64,000 bases of DNA from UBA4085 sp964556755. Its GTDB lineage: Bacteria > Acidobacteriota > Aminicenantia > Aminicenantales > UBA4085. Numbering within the stretch: position 1 is the first letter of the stretch; every line of letters begins with the position of its first letter. The translations under genes and the position numbers were made by a program. Positions 40,380 to 48,663 of the stretch are shown here, in pieces. The stretch is from positions 1 through 64,000 of the forward strand of contig CAZKXI010000017.1 in assembly GCA_964556755.1 (NCBI GenBank), given 5' to 3'. Below the pieces are notes generated by a model that was given only the letters and a program-made list of their open reading frames with translations, made no database searches and was not told the DNA's origin.

Positions 40380-41327
40380 TTAAAAGCCGTCGCAGGCGCG
40401 GTAGGCCTCGATGACGGCCCGCTCGCCTTCCTTGCCCTTGGCCCGGGCGCCGTGCTCCATGCCCAGGACGCCCCGGAAGCCCTTCTCGTGAAGGTGGCGG
40501 AATACGTTCTTGTAGTTGATCTCGCCGGTGGTCGGCTCCTTGCGGCCCGGGTTGTCGCCGATGTGGAAGGCGGCGATCTCGTCCCAGCAGGCGTCGATGT
40601 GCGGCAGGAGGTTGCCTTCGCTGATCTGCTGATGGTACATGTCGTCCAGGATCTTGACCGAGGGGCTGGCGACGGCCCGGCAGAGGGCATAGGCCTGGGG
40701 CATGCCGCTGAGGAACAGCCCGGGGTGGTCGCGCCGGTTGAGAGGCTCCAGGACCAGGACCAGCCCGGCCGGGGCGGCGATCGCGGCGCAGTCGCGCAGG
40801 TTGTCGATGACGTTGGCCGTCTGGTAGTCCCAGAACAGGTTCTGGTTGTATCGCCCGGGCACGACCAGGGCCTGGCGGCAGCCGGTCCGCTTCATGACCT
40901 CGATGCCTTGGCCCATCAGCCGGGCCAGCAGCTCCTTGATCTCGCTATTGCGGAGGACGAAGCTCTCCTTGGCAAAGTCGGCGTAGAGGACGAAGGGGCC
41001 CAGGGCCATGCCCCGCTTGGCCAGCTCGCCGGCGATCATCTCCTGGTCGGCCGCCGGTCGGCCCATCAGGCCGTTGTCGAACATGGCCGTGAATCCCTCG
41101 TCGGCGCAGAACTGGATCTGGGCCTTCAGATCGTCGCCGGCGTGGGCTTTGAACTGGCCGAAGGAGGGTGCGTAATGGAGCTTGAACTTGCCGGGGGCGG
41201 AGGAGCGGGGTGCCGTTCCCTCGGCCGCCGTGCGGGCGCCCAAGGACGCCGCGGCCCGCCCCGGCCCGGCCAGTGATAGAGCCGCCGCCGCTCCCAACCC
41301 GGATCTAAGGGCTTCTCTTCGCTTCAC
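40380..41327 (-). CDS. Tat-exported hydroxypyruvate-isomerase-like TIM-barrel protein
   Basis: The 315-residue protein starts with a Tat-like leader (MKRREALRSGLGAAAALS) and a low-complexity linker. A PF01261-type barrel follows, with the metal-ligand segments LVLEPLNRRDHPGLFL, VKILDDMYHQQISEG, IAAFHIGDNPGR and GVLGMEHG, the set seen in hydroxypyruvate isomerase-like proteins (Hyi, OtnI). The start is GTG: AGGAGG lies nine bases upstream. Export sets it apart from the cytoplasmic relative at 25948-26937. It heads the operon that continues with Gfo/Idh/MocA, lipoprotein, Gfo/Idh/MocA and HEAT genes. Confidence 0.85.
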   Translation of the reverse strand: MKRREALRSGLGAAAALSLAGPGRAAASLGARTAAEGTAPRSSAPGKFKLHYAPSFGQFKAHAGDDLKAQIQFCADEGFTAMFDNGLMGRPAADQEMIAGELAKRGMALGPFVLYADFAKESFVLRNSEIKELLARLMGQGIEVMKRTGCRQALVVPGRYNQNLFWDYQTANVIDNLRDCAAIAAPAGLVLVLEPLNRRDHPGLFLSGMPQAYALCRAVASPSVKILDDMYHQQISEGNLLPHIDACWDEIAAFHIGDNPGRKEPTTGEINYKNVFRHLHEKGFRGVLGMEHGARAKGKEGERAVIEAYRACDGF

Positions 41328-41483
41328 GATGATCGACCTCCTGGCGCGGAATAGCCCTTACTTATCCCAAGCCCGGACAAAAAGCAATCGGCCGACGGTC
41401 CGGCCCTCGGAGCCGGGGCTTGGACGGCAAAGCCGCCGGCTGCCTCGCGATCTGCGGCCATGCAACGGGAGAGTCGAATCCCC

Positions 41484-41512
41484 TTGACGCGGGATGGGGT
41501 GCGGCTTAACAT
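41484..41512 (+). promoter_or_regulatory. predicted promoter of the beta-propeller gene
   Basis: TTGACG (41484-41489), a 17-base spacer and TAACAT (41507-41512) lie 81 bases before the ATG at 41594. Nothing else is visible in the 266-base intergenic stretch 41328-41593, apart from the ribosome-binding site at its end. Confidence 0.5.
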
Positions 41513-41593
41513 CCGGGCGCGGCCGGGCCGCCTCGTTCATCGGAGAGGAAACGATCGGCCGCAAATCGGCGTTTGAGGGACTTGGAGGCTGCC

Positions 41594-42969
41594 ATGAAAA
41601 AAGCGCTCTTTTGGACCGGATGGACCCTGCTCGCAGCGGCCGCTATGGCGGCGCCTGTCGGCCAGAAGCTCGATCTTCCCGACGGCGCGGCCGTCGTCCA
41701 CAACACCGGGCCGGGGAAGTGGGGCAAGACGCCGGCCGTGGCCCTGCAGCCCGTGCGGGTCTTGGGGGACGTGGACTCGGACGATGAGGCCATCGCCTTT
41801 CATATGCCCTCGGGCCTGGCCATCGACGACCAGGGCCGCCTCTATGTCCTCGACTCCGGCAACCACCGGGTCCAAGTCTTCAGCCCCGAAGGCAGGTATC
41901 TCAAGACGATCGGCCGGAAGGGACAGGGTCCGGGCGAGTTCTTCATGCCCAGCTCGATCGGCCTTGGCCCCAAAGGCGCTCTCTTCGTCGGCGAGAGACA
42001 GGCCGCCCGCATTCAGGAGATCGGCCCTGACGGCAAGCTGGGCCGGACCATCAAGCTGACGGAGGGGGCGGCGGGGGACGCGTTGGTCCTGCCGGGCGGC
42101 GGATTCGTCATGGCCGCGGGCATGGGCGGGGGAATGGTCAGCATCCAGGTCGGAGGCCCTCAAGACGCCGCCCCGGCCCCCTTGTTGAAGGCTCTGGACG
42201 TCGAAGGCCGGACGCTGCGGGAGTTCGGCGCGCCGGCGGTCTACGGCGATTTTCTCGTCGACCGCACGGCCAACCAGGTCATCACCGCGCCGGACGGCCA
42301 AGGCGGGATCTACGCCGTCTTTCCCTACCAGAATCGGATCGAGAGGTACTCCCCGGCCGGCAAGCTGCTGTGGCGGGCCGATCGGGCGCTCGGGTACTCC
42401 ATGGAGATCAAGGGCAAGGGCGAGATGAAGTCGGAGAACCGCGGCGGCGGGCAGGCTGTGACCTTCCGCATGCCCGATATGTCCCGCTGCGCCAGCGGGG
42501 CCGCGGTGGACGGCAAGGGCCGGCTGTGGGTCGCCACCCTCGCTCGGCAGCTGAAGGAGAGCGAGCGGGTCTCCATTCAGGCTTCGATGTCCAACGACAA
42601 CGGCATCGTCTCGGGCANNNNNNNNNNNNNNNNNNNNNNNNNNNNNNNNNNNNNNNNNNNNNNNNNNNNNNNNNNNNNNNNNNNNNNNNNNNNNNNNNNN
42701 NNNNNNNNNNNNNNNNNGAGCGGGTCTCCATTCAGGCTTCGATGTCCAACGACAACGGCATCGTCTCGGGCAGCCAGAAGGCCACGGGGGCCGTCGACCT
42801 GCGGACGACCGACGCCTACAAGCTGGAAGTCTACGGGCCGGATGGAGCGCTTCTCGGCTCGATTCCCGTCAAGACTTTCGTCGACGCCGTCTTCATCCGG
42901 GGCGATCGCCTGTTCCTGCTGGACAAGGTCCGCGGCGTCCAGTTCCACGAGTTCAAGATCATCGGCTGA
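41594..42969 (+). CDS. secreted NHL/6-bladed beta-propeller protein (split by an assembly gap)
   Basis: Start ATG at 41594 has GGAGG five bases upstream and a signal peptide follows (about 1-20). Repeats typical of NHL/peptidyl-amidating-lyase-like propellers are visible: GLAIDDQGRLYVLDSGNHRVQVFSP-type strands around 75-99, then GRKGQGPGEFFMPSSIG. A 100-base N gap (42618-42717) interrupts the gene. The 55 bases before the gap recur exactly after it, and removing the gap and one copy restores a single frame of 406 residues ending at the TGA 42967-42969 (FHEFKIIG). Reading across the Ns gives a false frameshift and a longer tail. Confidence 0.85.
42618..42717. other. 100-base assembly gap inside a duplicated 55-base overlap
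   Basis: Exactly 100 N. The flanks 42563-42617 and 42718-42772 are identical (55 bases starting GAGCGGGTCTCCATTC). This looks like two contig ends that overlap by a k-mer of 55 but were joined by a default gap. Confidence 0.9.
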
Positions 42970-43058
42970 GTCGCCGCTCGGGGAGAAGGTCCTCCTCCTC
43001 ACCAGGCCAGGAGGAGGACCAGGATGCCGATGAGCCAGAGGACGAGGGCGCGCACGGC

Positions 43059-43481
43059 TCACTCGCAGAAGATGCGGACCTTGTCCTTGCCGTCCACCTC
43101 GACGGTCATGTCGTCCAGATTGGCGACCAGGTCCTCCAGATCCTGCGGCGAGATCTTGGCCAGGTCGACGTCCAGGCCCTTGTCCTTGAAGGCCCGGTTG
43201 ACCTTGTCGTGGGCGTCGCGGGGGATGAAAGCGGCGAACTTGAGGCCGGCCCGGATAAGCTTGAAAGGCACTCGGATGTTGACCCGGTCGCCGCTCTCGC
43301 TGTTCGGCCCGGGGTCGACCTGAACACGGAGGTATCTCCAGGTCCGGCGGCCGCCCTCGGCCGAGGCCGGAGCGGGATCGCCGTTTGGATCGCCGATCAC
43401 GGCCAGGAGCTTCTCCGCCTCCTCGACCGTGATCTTGCCTTGGGCCAGCATGTCCAGGATCTTGCGTCGTTCTTCGTTCAT
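43059..43481 (-). CDS. SHOCT/YvlB-N-terminal-like small protein
   Basis: The 140-residue protein starts with NEERRKILDMLAQGKITVEEAEKLLAVI, a SHOCT/YvlB-type helical hairpin, then a linker, then a helical region with IPRDAHDKVNRAFKDKG, DLAKISPQDLEDLVANL and a short beta ending. Its position after a small membrane protein and a DUF2089-like regulator recalls bacterial yvl-type envelope-stress operons. It ends the operon; the previous gene stops 21 bases upstream of its start. Confidence 0.65.
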   Translation of the reverse strand: MNEERRKILDMLAQGKITVEEAEKLLAVIGDPNGDPAPASAEGGRRTWRYLRVQVDPGPNSESGDRVNIRVPFKLIRAGLKFAAFIPRDAHDKVNRAFKDKGLDVDLAKISPQDLEDLVANLDDMTVEVDGKDKVRIFCE

Positions 43482-43502
43482 GGTTCTCTCCTTTGATTCG
43501 GT

Positions 43503-43778
43503 TCAGATGAAGTCGATGAGAAGCGCGCTCTTTCTCTGATCGACGTCGATGGTCAGCCCGCCCAGGTTCCAGAGGACCGCGGCGAGCAGGGGATAGACAA
43601 GAAGGAGCCGAAAGCCCGGGCCGCGCCCCAGGGAGAACAGGGCGCCCAGCAGGAGGAAGGGCAGCAGGATGATCAGCAGGGCGGCCAGCAGGATCCAGAT
43701 GATGATGACCGGGAACCAGAGCCGGACGCGGCGCTTGCCGGGCTGTTGGACCTTGAGGCGGACGAAGAAGGGCAGCAT
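43503..43778 (-). CDS. small two-helix membrane protein
   Basis: The 91-residue protein has two hydrophobic segments (about 22-48 and 57-72) and a short basic N-terminus. No domain is recognised. It lies between a DUF2089-like regulator (start side) and the SHOCT-like gene in one operon, with 3- and 21-base gaps. A membrane component for the operon's stress or envelope response is a reasonable guess. Confidence 0.65.
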   Translation of the reverse strand: MLPFFVRLKVQQPGKRRVRLWFPVIIIWILLAALLIILLPFLLLGALFSLGRGPGFRLLLVYPLLAAVLWNLGGLTIDVDQRKSALLIDFI

Positions 43779-43781
43779 GGT

Positions 43782-44144
43782 CTATCCTTTCAGCCGCTTG
43801 AGGGCTTCCTCGGTCGAGATCTCGCCCTTGTCGAGCTGATCCAGGACGTCCCGGGCGGGGGAGGGCGGATTGACGTCCAGGATGGGGAGGCGCTCCGAGA
43901 TGGAGTTCAAACGGTTTTTGACGGTCGGGTAGCTGATGCCGAAGATAGCCTCCATCTCCTTGATCGAGCCGTGGCAGCGGACGAAGGCCATGACGAAAAG
44001 CTGGTCCTCGGCCGTGAGAAGGGCCAGGGGAGGCAGCCTGAAGCTTCCCTCTATAGATATATCTTTATCGACCATCTTCACCTTCTCGATGGTGAAGGAG
44101 TCCCCCCTGGTTAGCTTGGTGAGTTCCAGCCATTCTTGGGTCAT
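43782..44144 (-). CDS. DUF2089-like helix-turn-helix regulator without zinc ribbon
   Basis: The 120-residue protein shows a helix-turn-helix (SIKEMEAIFGISYPTVKNRLNSI, about 60-82) typical of DUF2089, and ends with the STEEALKRLKG helical motif shared with SHOCT-type tails. The Cys-x2-Cys zinc ribbon that usually opens DUF2089 is absent. Two starts are possible, 44150 and 44144; only the second has AAGGA at a proper seven-base distance. It heads a three-gene operon with the small membrane and SHOCT-like proteins. Autoregulation is likely but not shown. Confidence 0.7.
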   Translation of the reverse strand: MTQEWLELTKLTRGDSFTIEKVKMVDKDISIEGSFRLPPLALLTAEDQLFVMAFVRCHGSIKEMEAIFGISYPTVKNRLNSISERLPILDVNPPSPARDVLDQLDKGEISTEEALKRLKG

Positions 44145-44173
44145 TTGCATATCCTTAATTCATTTTCATTATA

Positions 44174-44202
44174 TATATACGTATTATAATTGAAAAAGTC
44201 AA
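44174..44202 (-). promoter_or_regulatory. promoter in an AT-rich island before the DUF2089-like operon
   Basis: On the minus strand TTGACT (44202-44197), a 17-base spacer and TATATA (44179-44174) lie about 30 bases before the start. The surrounding 44155-44270 is about 85% A+T, by contrast with the rest of the window. Confidence 0.6.
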
Positions 44203-44301
44203 TATAGATATTAAAATAATTAATATTATGGCTAATTGATGTTTAAATATTTTATTATCTTATGTTTAGCGGCGTCTTCCTTGAGACGCCAGGCCCTTTT
44301 C

Positions 44302-44330
44302 TTGACAATGCCCGAGTCCGGGAATAATCT
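44302..44330 (+). promoter_or_regulatory. predicted promoter of the exported HELFH gene
   Basis: TTGACA (44302-44307), a 17-base spacer and TAATCT (44325-44330) lie 31 bases before the GTG at 44361, which has AAGGAG five bases upstream. Confidence 0.6.
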
Positions 44331-44360
44331 GGCCGAGGGACCCGAACCAAGGAGACCGAT

Positions 44361-46568
44361 GTGAGCAAGAGATATTCTTTCGCCGGCGTTTTGATCTTGG
44401 CGGCGATTCTGGCGCCTTCCCCGTGCCGCGCCGCCGATGTCCATGCGGTCGTTCAGACGGTCATGTCCTATCGGGGATCCGATCGGACGACGAGCCTGGA
44501 GTATTGGGTCGCGACCGACAAGATGATGGCCAAGTCCGCCGGCATTCTCTTCATAACCCGGCGAGACCTGGGCCTGATCTGGGGGGTGGATCAGAGGGCG
44601 GCGACCTACTCGGAGGAGAAGATCCAACCGGCCAAGCCCGCCGTCGAGGACATCCACACCGCGGGGTACGATTTTGGGATGGGTCCCGTCGATTGGAGGA
44701 TCGAGCCCGCGGGCGGCGCCCGAACGATCGCCGGCGTCGCCTGTGATCACTTCGTCGGCCGAGGTACTTCCGATGTCGGCGAGATCACCGTCGACCTCTG
44801 GGCCGCGCCGGCCTCGACTCCCGGCGGGGCGGAGCTTCTCAAGGCCATGATCGGATCGCTGCGAGGCGATTCGCGGCGCTCCGAGATCGTCGGCCTCCTG
44901 GAGAAGGTCGGCCGGGCGCCCCTGGAGCGCGAGGAGACGATCGAAGGCCCGATCGCCCCGGTCATGAAATACGCGGTCAAGGTCGTCAAGCTCGAAACGG
45001 CCGAGTCGCCCGCCGGGACGTACGACTTGCCGGCCGGGGTCCGCAAGGAAACCGAAGCGGGGCCTTCCGGTCGTCCCTCCGAGACCGCCCGGCCGCCTTT
45101 CGCGCTTCCCCCGGCCGTCCTCGTCGAGCTGAAGCGGCTGGACGAGACCTACCGCGTCCTGGACGCGGTTGCCGACAAGGTCTGGACCGGCTGGGCGAAC
45201 TATCGCCAGCATCCCTTCCTCTTCGACTTCGAGAACGGGCTCAAGGTCCTGGTCGGACATCCCCGTCCGCCCCAGGGATTCGAGCGCCTGGCCGGGGTCT
45301 CCGCCGGCGGGCGTGACGTTTACATCGACCGGAGCCGGATGAGCGGCTTGGAAGTCCGCCAACCTCTCTCCTGCGGCGGCGGAATCGGGGCCCTGGGGGA
45401 TGTGGGCGGGCGGCCCGTCAGGATCGTGGATATGAAATTCCGCAAGATCGCGGATGATCCCTCGGCCGGCAAGGAGCCTTTCCGATCCGAGAGGACGGTC
45501 ATCATCCTCGTCCATGAGCTGTTCCACCTCTTCCAGGATGACGCCGTCCAGTTCGCCTACGGCAACCTTTTATATAATGCCGACGCGCACTATGCCCTCT
45601 ACTCGGCCGTGGAAGGCCTGGCCCTAGATGCCGCTTTCCATGAGACCGATCCGGACAGAGCCCGCCGGGCCATCAAGGACTTTCTCCTGGCCCGCGATCT
45701 CAAGCGCCAGAGCATGACGGCCCAGCAGGCCCTGGAGGAGTCGAGCGACGACGTCCGAGAAGGCACGGCGGTCTACTCCGAGATCAAAACCCTGGAGGCC
45801 CTGCGGGAGGGATTCCGGCCCGGCCTGACCACGGCCGAGGATCCTCACTATGGCGGCTTCAAGGATATCGATGGCCTCCTGAAGAGCTATTCCGACCGGG
45901 TCAAGGCCTCGGCCGCCGACTTCTTCGACGCCAAGGGCAAGTGTTACACTTACGGCAGCTTCCAGGCCCTGCTCCTGCAGAGGCTCTTCCCCGGCTGGCA
46001 AGCCCCGTTCGCCAAGGAAGCCAGGCGGCTTGACGACGAGCTGGCCCGGCGCATCCCCCTGACCCAGGACGACCGGGCCGGGGCCGCCCGGCGGTTCCAG
46101 GACGTCTACGGTCTGAAGGCCCTCAAGGCCAAGGCGGATCAGGCCATGGCCGAGCGTACGGCCGCTTTCAAGGCCGCTTCGGGCGGCCAGGGGACGACCT
46201 TCGCCATAAGCCTGAAGGAGGTCGGCCAGTTCGCGGAATCCTTGATCGCCGGGAAGAAGAGCTTCCGCCTGGGGCTCACCACGGTCTGTCCCGATGGCGC
46301 CGGAACCCTGGCCTTCGACGACGTCAGCCTGGAGATCCGGTCCCCGTCCTTTCGGGTCGAGAAGCTCTACCACTTGATCCTCAAAGACCCGGAGGCGGCC
46401 AAGAGGACCGAGCCCTGTGAGATCGCTTTCGAGCGGCAGGAGGGACCGGATGTGTTCATCAACGCCGTGGTGACCGCGCCTTCCTTCACCCTCAAGGCGC
46501 CCAAGCTGAAGCTCGCCGCTTCCGCCGGCCGGGTCAAGATCTGGATTTTGGCCCGGGTCCGCGGTTGA
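44361..46568 (+). CDS. exported putative zinc metallopeptidase, new-looking architecture
   Basis: The 735-residue protein has a signal peptide (about 1-24) and an N-terminal DUF4412/LolA-like region (about 26-220; DKMMAKSAGILFITRRDLGLIW and WRIEPAGGARTIAGVACDHF). A long helical region follows, containing HELFHLFQD with His385-Glu386-x-x-His389, an HExxH gluzincin-type zinc motif. EGTAVYSEIK, about 80 residues later, could supply the third ligand. The C-terminus (about 620-735) is beta-rich. I do not recognise a named peptidase family. The start is GTG at 44361, with AAGGAG. It is possible that the HELFH motif is not catalytic; conservation in homologs would decide. Confidence 0.6.
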   Translation: MSKRYSFAGVLILAAILAPSPCRAADVHAVVQTVMSYRGSDRTTSLEYWVATDKMMAKSAGILFITRRDLGLIWGVDQRAATYSEEKIQPAKPAVEDIHTAGYDFGMGPVDWRIEPAGGARTIAGVACDHFVGRGTSDVGEITVDLWAAPASTPGGAELLKAMIGSLRGDSRRSEIVGLLEKVGRAPLEREETIEGPIAPVMKYAVKVVKLETAESPAGTYDLPAGVRKETEAGPSGRPSETARPPFALPPAVLVELKRLDETYRVLDAVADKVWTGWANYRQHPFLFDFENGLKVLVGHPRPPQGFERLAGVSAGGRDVYIDRSRMSGLEVRQPLSCGGGIGALGDVGGRPVRIVDMKFRKIADDPSAGKEPFRSERTVIILVHELFHLFQDDAVQFAYGNLLYNADAHYALYSAVEGLALDAAFHETDPDRARRAIKDFLLARDLKRQSMTAQQALEESSDDVREGTAVYSEIKTLEALREGFRPGLTTAEDPHYGGFKDIDGLLKSYSDRVKASAADFFDAKGKCYTYGSFQALLLQRLFPGWQAPFAKEARRLDDELARRIPLTQDDRAGAARRFQDVYGLKALKAKADQAMAERTAAFKAASGGQGTTFAISLKEVGQFAESLIAGKKSFRLGLTTVCPDGAGTLAFDDVSLEIRSPSFRVEKLYHLILKDPEAAKRTEPCEIAFERQEGPDVFINAVVTAPSFTLKAPKLKLAASAGRVKIWILARVRG

Positions 46569-46921
46569 CGGAAGCAGCCCCTCAGGCCCGTCGACATCCT
46601 GCATGCGATCCCCTTTGCCATCGGGTTGGTCGCAAACGCGGGCTACCTATCATGGCAGATGGGCGGTTCTGCCCCGTCCGGCCTTTTCGAGACGGCCGTC
46701 CGGACTCCCTGGCGATTCGTCCTGGCTTTGTCGACCGTGCAGACGATCGCCTATGTTGCCGCGATCATTCGTTGTCTGCGGGCCTATTCCCGGGGCATCA
46801 AGGCGAATTTCTCCACCCTCGAGCGCGTCCAGCCTGGCTGGCTGCGCCGGCGGCTGGCCGTCTATGCCGTCATCTGGAGCGCGGGCGTCGCCCTTTTGGC
46901 CGCCTTCTGGACCGATCCCCC
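46569..46921 (+). pseudogene. 5'-truncated AraC-type membrane regulator fragment, cut by a gap
   Basis: In the same frame as the preceding gene, directly after its stop, the open frame encodes RPVDILHAIPFAIGL, then a helix, then YVAAIIRCLRAYSRGIKANF and STLERVQPGWLRRRL. This is the C-terminal half of the membrane sensor domain found in AraC-type regulators and some histidine kinases (the S-x-[LI]-E-x-x-x-x-x-W-L pattern). No start codon, ribosome-binding site or N-terminal helices are present, and the sequence ends in Ns at 46922. It is either a degraded gene or a contig-end artefact. Confidence 0.5.
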
Positions 46922-47021
46922 NNNNNNNNNNNNNNNNNNNNNNNNNNNNNNNNNNNNNNNNNNNNNNNNNNNNNNNNNNNNNNNNNNNNNNNNNNNNNNN
47001 NNNNNNNNNNNNNNNNNNNNN
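46922..47021. other. 100-base assembly gap joining unrelated gene pieces
   Basis: Exactly 100 N, with no shared sequence at the flanks. The pieces on each side belong to different protein families, so the missing sequence is probably much longer than 100 bases or the join is wrong. Confidence 0.9.
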
Positions 47022-47339
47022 CCGCCTGCCGGGCGCGATCTGAAATGGTTCTTCAAGCAGTGGTTCTTCCGCTCGGGGGCGCCGGAGCTCGCTCTGGAAT
47101 ATTCCGTCGAGAGAGCGGACGGGGGGTGGCTGGTCATGGGGCGGGTGTTCCAGAGGCGGGAGGTCTACCGGGTCACGGCGGAGATCGCGGCTGCATCGGG
47201 AGGCATCCGGGACGTCTGCCGGATCGAGATCGCGGATAAGGAGACGACCTTCTCCTTCCGGCTTCCCTACGAGCCGGAGAAGATCCTCCTCGATCCGGAC
47301 TACAAGATCCTGCGCTGGAGCGGCGAGTTTAAGGAATAA
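47022..47339 (+). pseudogene. C-terminal fragment of an M1-family aminopeptidase (5' end in gap)
   Basis: From the gap to the TAA at 47337-47339 the frame reads DLKWFFKQWFFRSGAPELAL, followed by a beta domain (RVFQRREVYRVTAEI) and FRLPYEPEKILLDPDYKILR. The FF-x-Q-W-x-(F/Y)-R-x-G-x-P pattern and the DPD-x-x-(I/L)L ending are typical of the C-terminal part of M1 metallopeptidases. The catalytic HExxH domain must lie in the missing sequence. Marked as a fragment because of the gap; it may be intact in the genome. Confidence 0.65.
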
Positions 47340-47517
47340 GTCCAGCGGCACCCCCGGCTTCCTCCGCGGCCCCTCGCGGCCGGGCCGAGCTCCCAAACGG
47401 CTCTGGCCGGGAGAGGGGCCGATCCCGGGCGTCCCGCAAGATTATCGCTTTTTCGGGCGCCCGAACGTTCTTCTAGGGGAGAACGGCTCAACGCAGTCTG
47501 GGTTAGAAGGAGCGGAC

Positions 47518-48519
47518 ATGAGGAACCCTACGATTCATCGAGTTGCGCTTGCCGCCGCCTGGCTTCTTATCCTGGCCGGTTCGGCTTCGCTAGCGGCTGC
47601 GCAGCGGGCCGATCCCGGCTATCGATCGGGAAGCGGCACCGCCCGCATCGGCGGCCGCGTCACCGACTCCGAAGGCGAGCCGCTGGCCGGCTTCGAAGTC
47701 AGGCTGTCTTTCGCCCAGAACAAGAGCCTGGTCTTCAAAGGGAAGACCGGAAAGAAAGGCGATTTCGCCTTCGCCAATCTCGGCACCGGCCTATGGTACT
47801 TGACCGTCTTCGGCCCGGGATTCGAGATCGCCAGCACGTCCGTCATCGTCAGCCAGATCGAGAAGAACGCGCTTGTTCGTATCGAGCTCAAGAGGACCTC
47901 GGGCCCGGCCATGACCGGGCTGATCGACGACCCCGTCTCCCTGGCCGAGCTCAACGAGGGCAACCAGCTGTTCCAAGAGCGCAAGTACGCCGGAGCCCTC
48001 TTTCGCTTCGAATCCGTCCTAGCCAAGAATCCGACGCTGACCGTCGTCCGCCTCGCGGCGGCCGATTGCCGTCTCGAGCTGAGCGACTTGATGAAGGCCG
48101 AGACGGATTATCAGGCCGTTCTCGCCGTCCCGGCCGCCGATCCGGAGCTGGGCCCCAAGGATAGGGCCAGGGCTTGCGTCGGCCTCGGGAGGGTGAGGAT
48201 CGGGCAGGGGCGGCCGGCCGAGGCCGGCGACCTCTTCAAGAAAGCTGCCGCGGAGATGCCCGAAGATGAGATCCTGGCCTACAACATCGGCGAGGTCTGC
48301 TTCGCCGCAAAAAGCTACGAGGAAGCCATCATCTGGCTACGCCGGGCGTCCGATCTCAAGCCGGACTGGCCGGACGCCCAGCTTCGGCTGGGACAGGCCT
48401 ATCTGGCCCGCGGCGCGGGCGCCCAAGCCGTCCCCCGGTTTGAGAGGTTCCTGGCCTTGGAGCCTGAGAGCGACCGAGCGGCCTCGGTCCGGGCGATCCT
48501 GGCCACGATCAAGACGTAG
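47518..48519 (+). CDS. secreted carboxypeptidase-regulatory-like domain and TPR protein
   Basis: The 333-residue protein has a signal peptide (hydrophobic 8-28) and a carboxypeptidase-regulatory-like/CarboxypepD_reg beta-sandwich (about 42-125; GGRVTDSEGEPLAGFEVRL). TPR-type helical repeats follow (about 143-325; ALFRFESVLAKNPTL, ILAYNIGEVCFAAKSYEEAI, AQLRLGQAYLARGAGAQAV). GAAGGAG lies six bases before the ATG. Such proteins often support envelope or export systems; no partner is adjacent. Confidence 0.8.
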   Translation: MRNPTIHRVALAAAWLLILAGSASLAAAQRADPGYRSGSGTARIGGRVTDSEGEPLAGFEVRLSFAQNKSLVFKGKTGKKGDFAFANLGTGLWYLTVFGPGFEIASTSVIVSQIEKNALVRIELKRTSGPAMTGLIDDPVSLAELNEGNQLFQERKYAGALFRFESVLAKNPTLTVVRLAAADCRLELSDLMKAETDYQAVLAVPAADPELGPKDRARACVGLGRVRIGQGRPAEAGDLFKKAAAEMPEDEILAYNIGEVCFAAKSYEEAIIWLRRASDLKPDWPDAQLRLGQAYLARGAGAQAVPRFERFLALEPESDRAASVRAILATIKT

Positions 48520-48663
48520 GGCCTCGGCCGACAGGGCCGGCCAGGCGGAGGAACGTCTTGATGGGGAATGCGGGCCCGTCCGGCGGCCGGCGCTGAGGAT
48601 CATCGGGTCCGGCTCATCGCGGCGGCCGGTCGGGGCGGGGCTGGCGCCGGATGCGGCGCCGGA

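Noticed and set aside
42370..43033. Alternative proteins read through the first N gap.
   Set aside because: They come from translating Ns and from the frameshift caused by the artificial gap length.
44232..45527. A 431-residue minus-strand frame over the HELFH gene.
   Set aside because: Antisense to a gene with signal peptide, promoter and SD; no domain.
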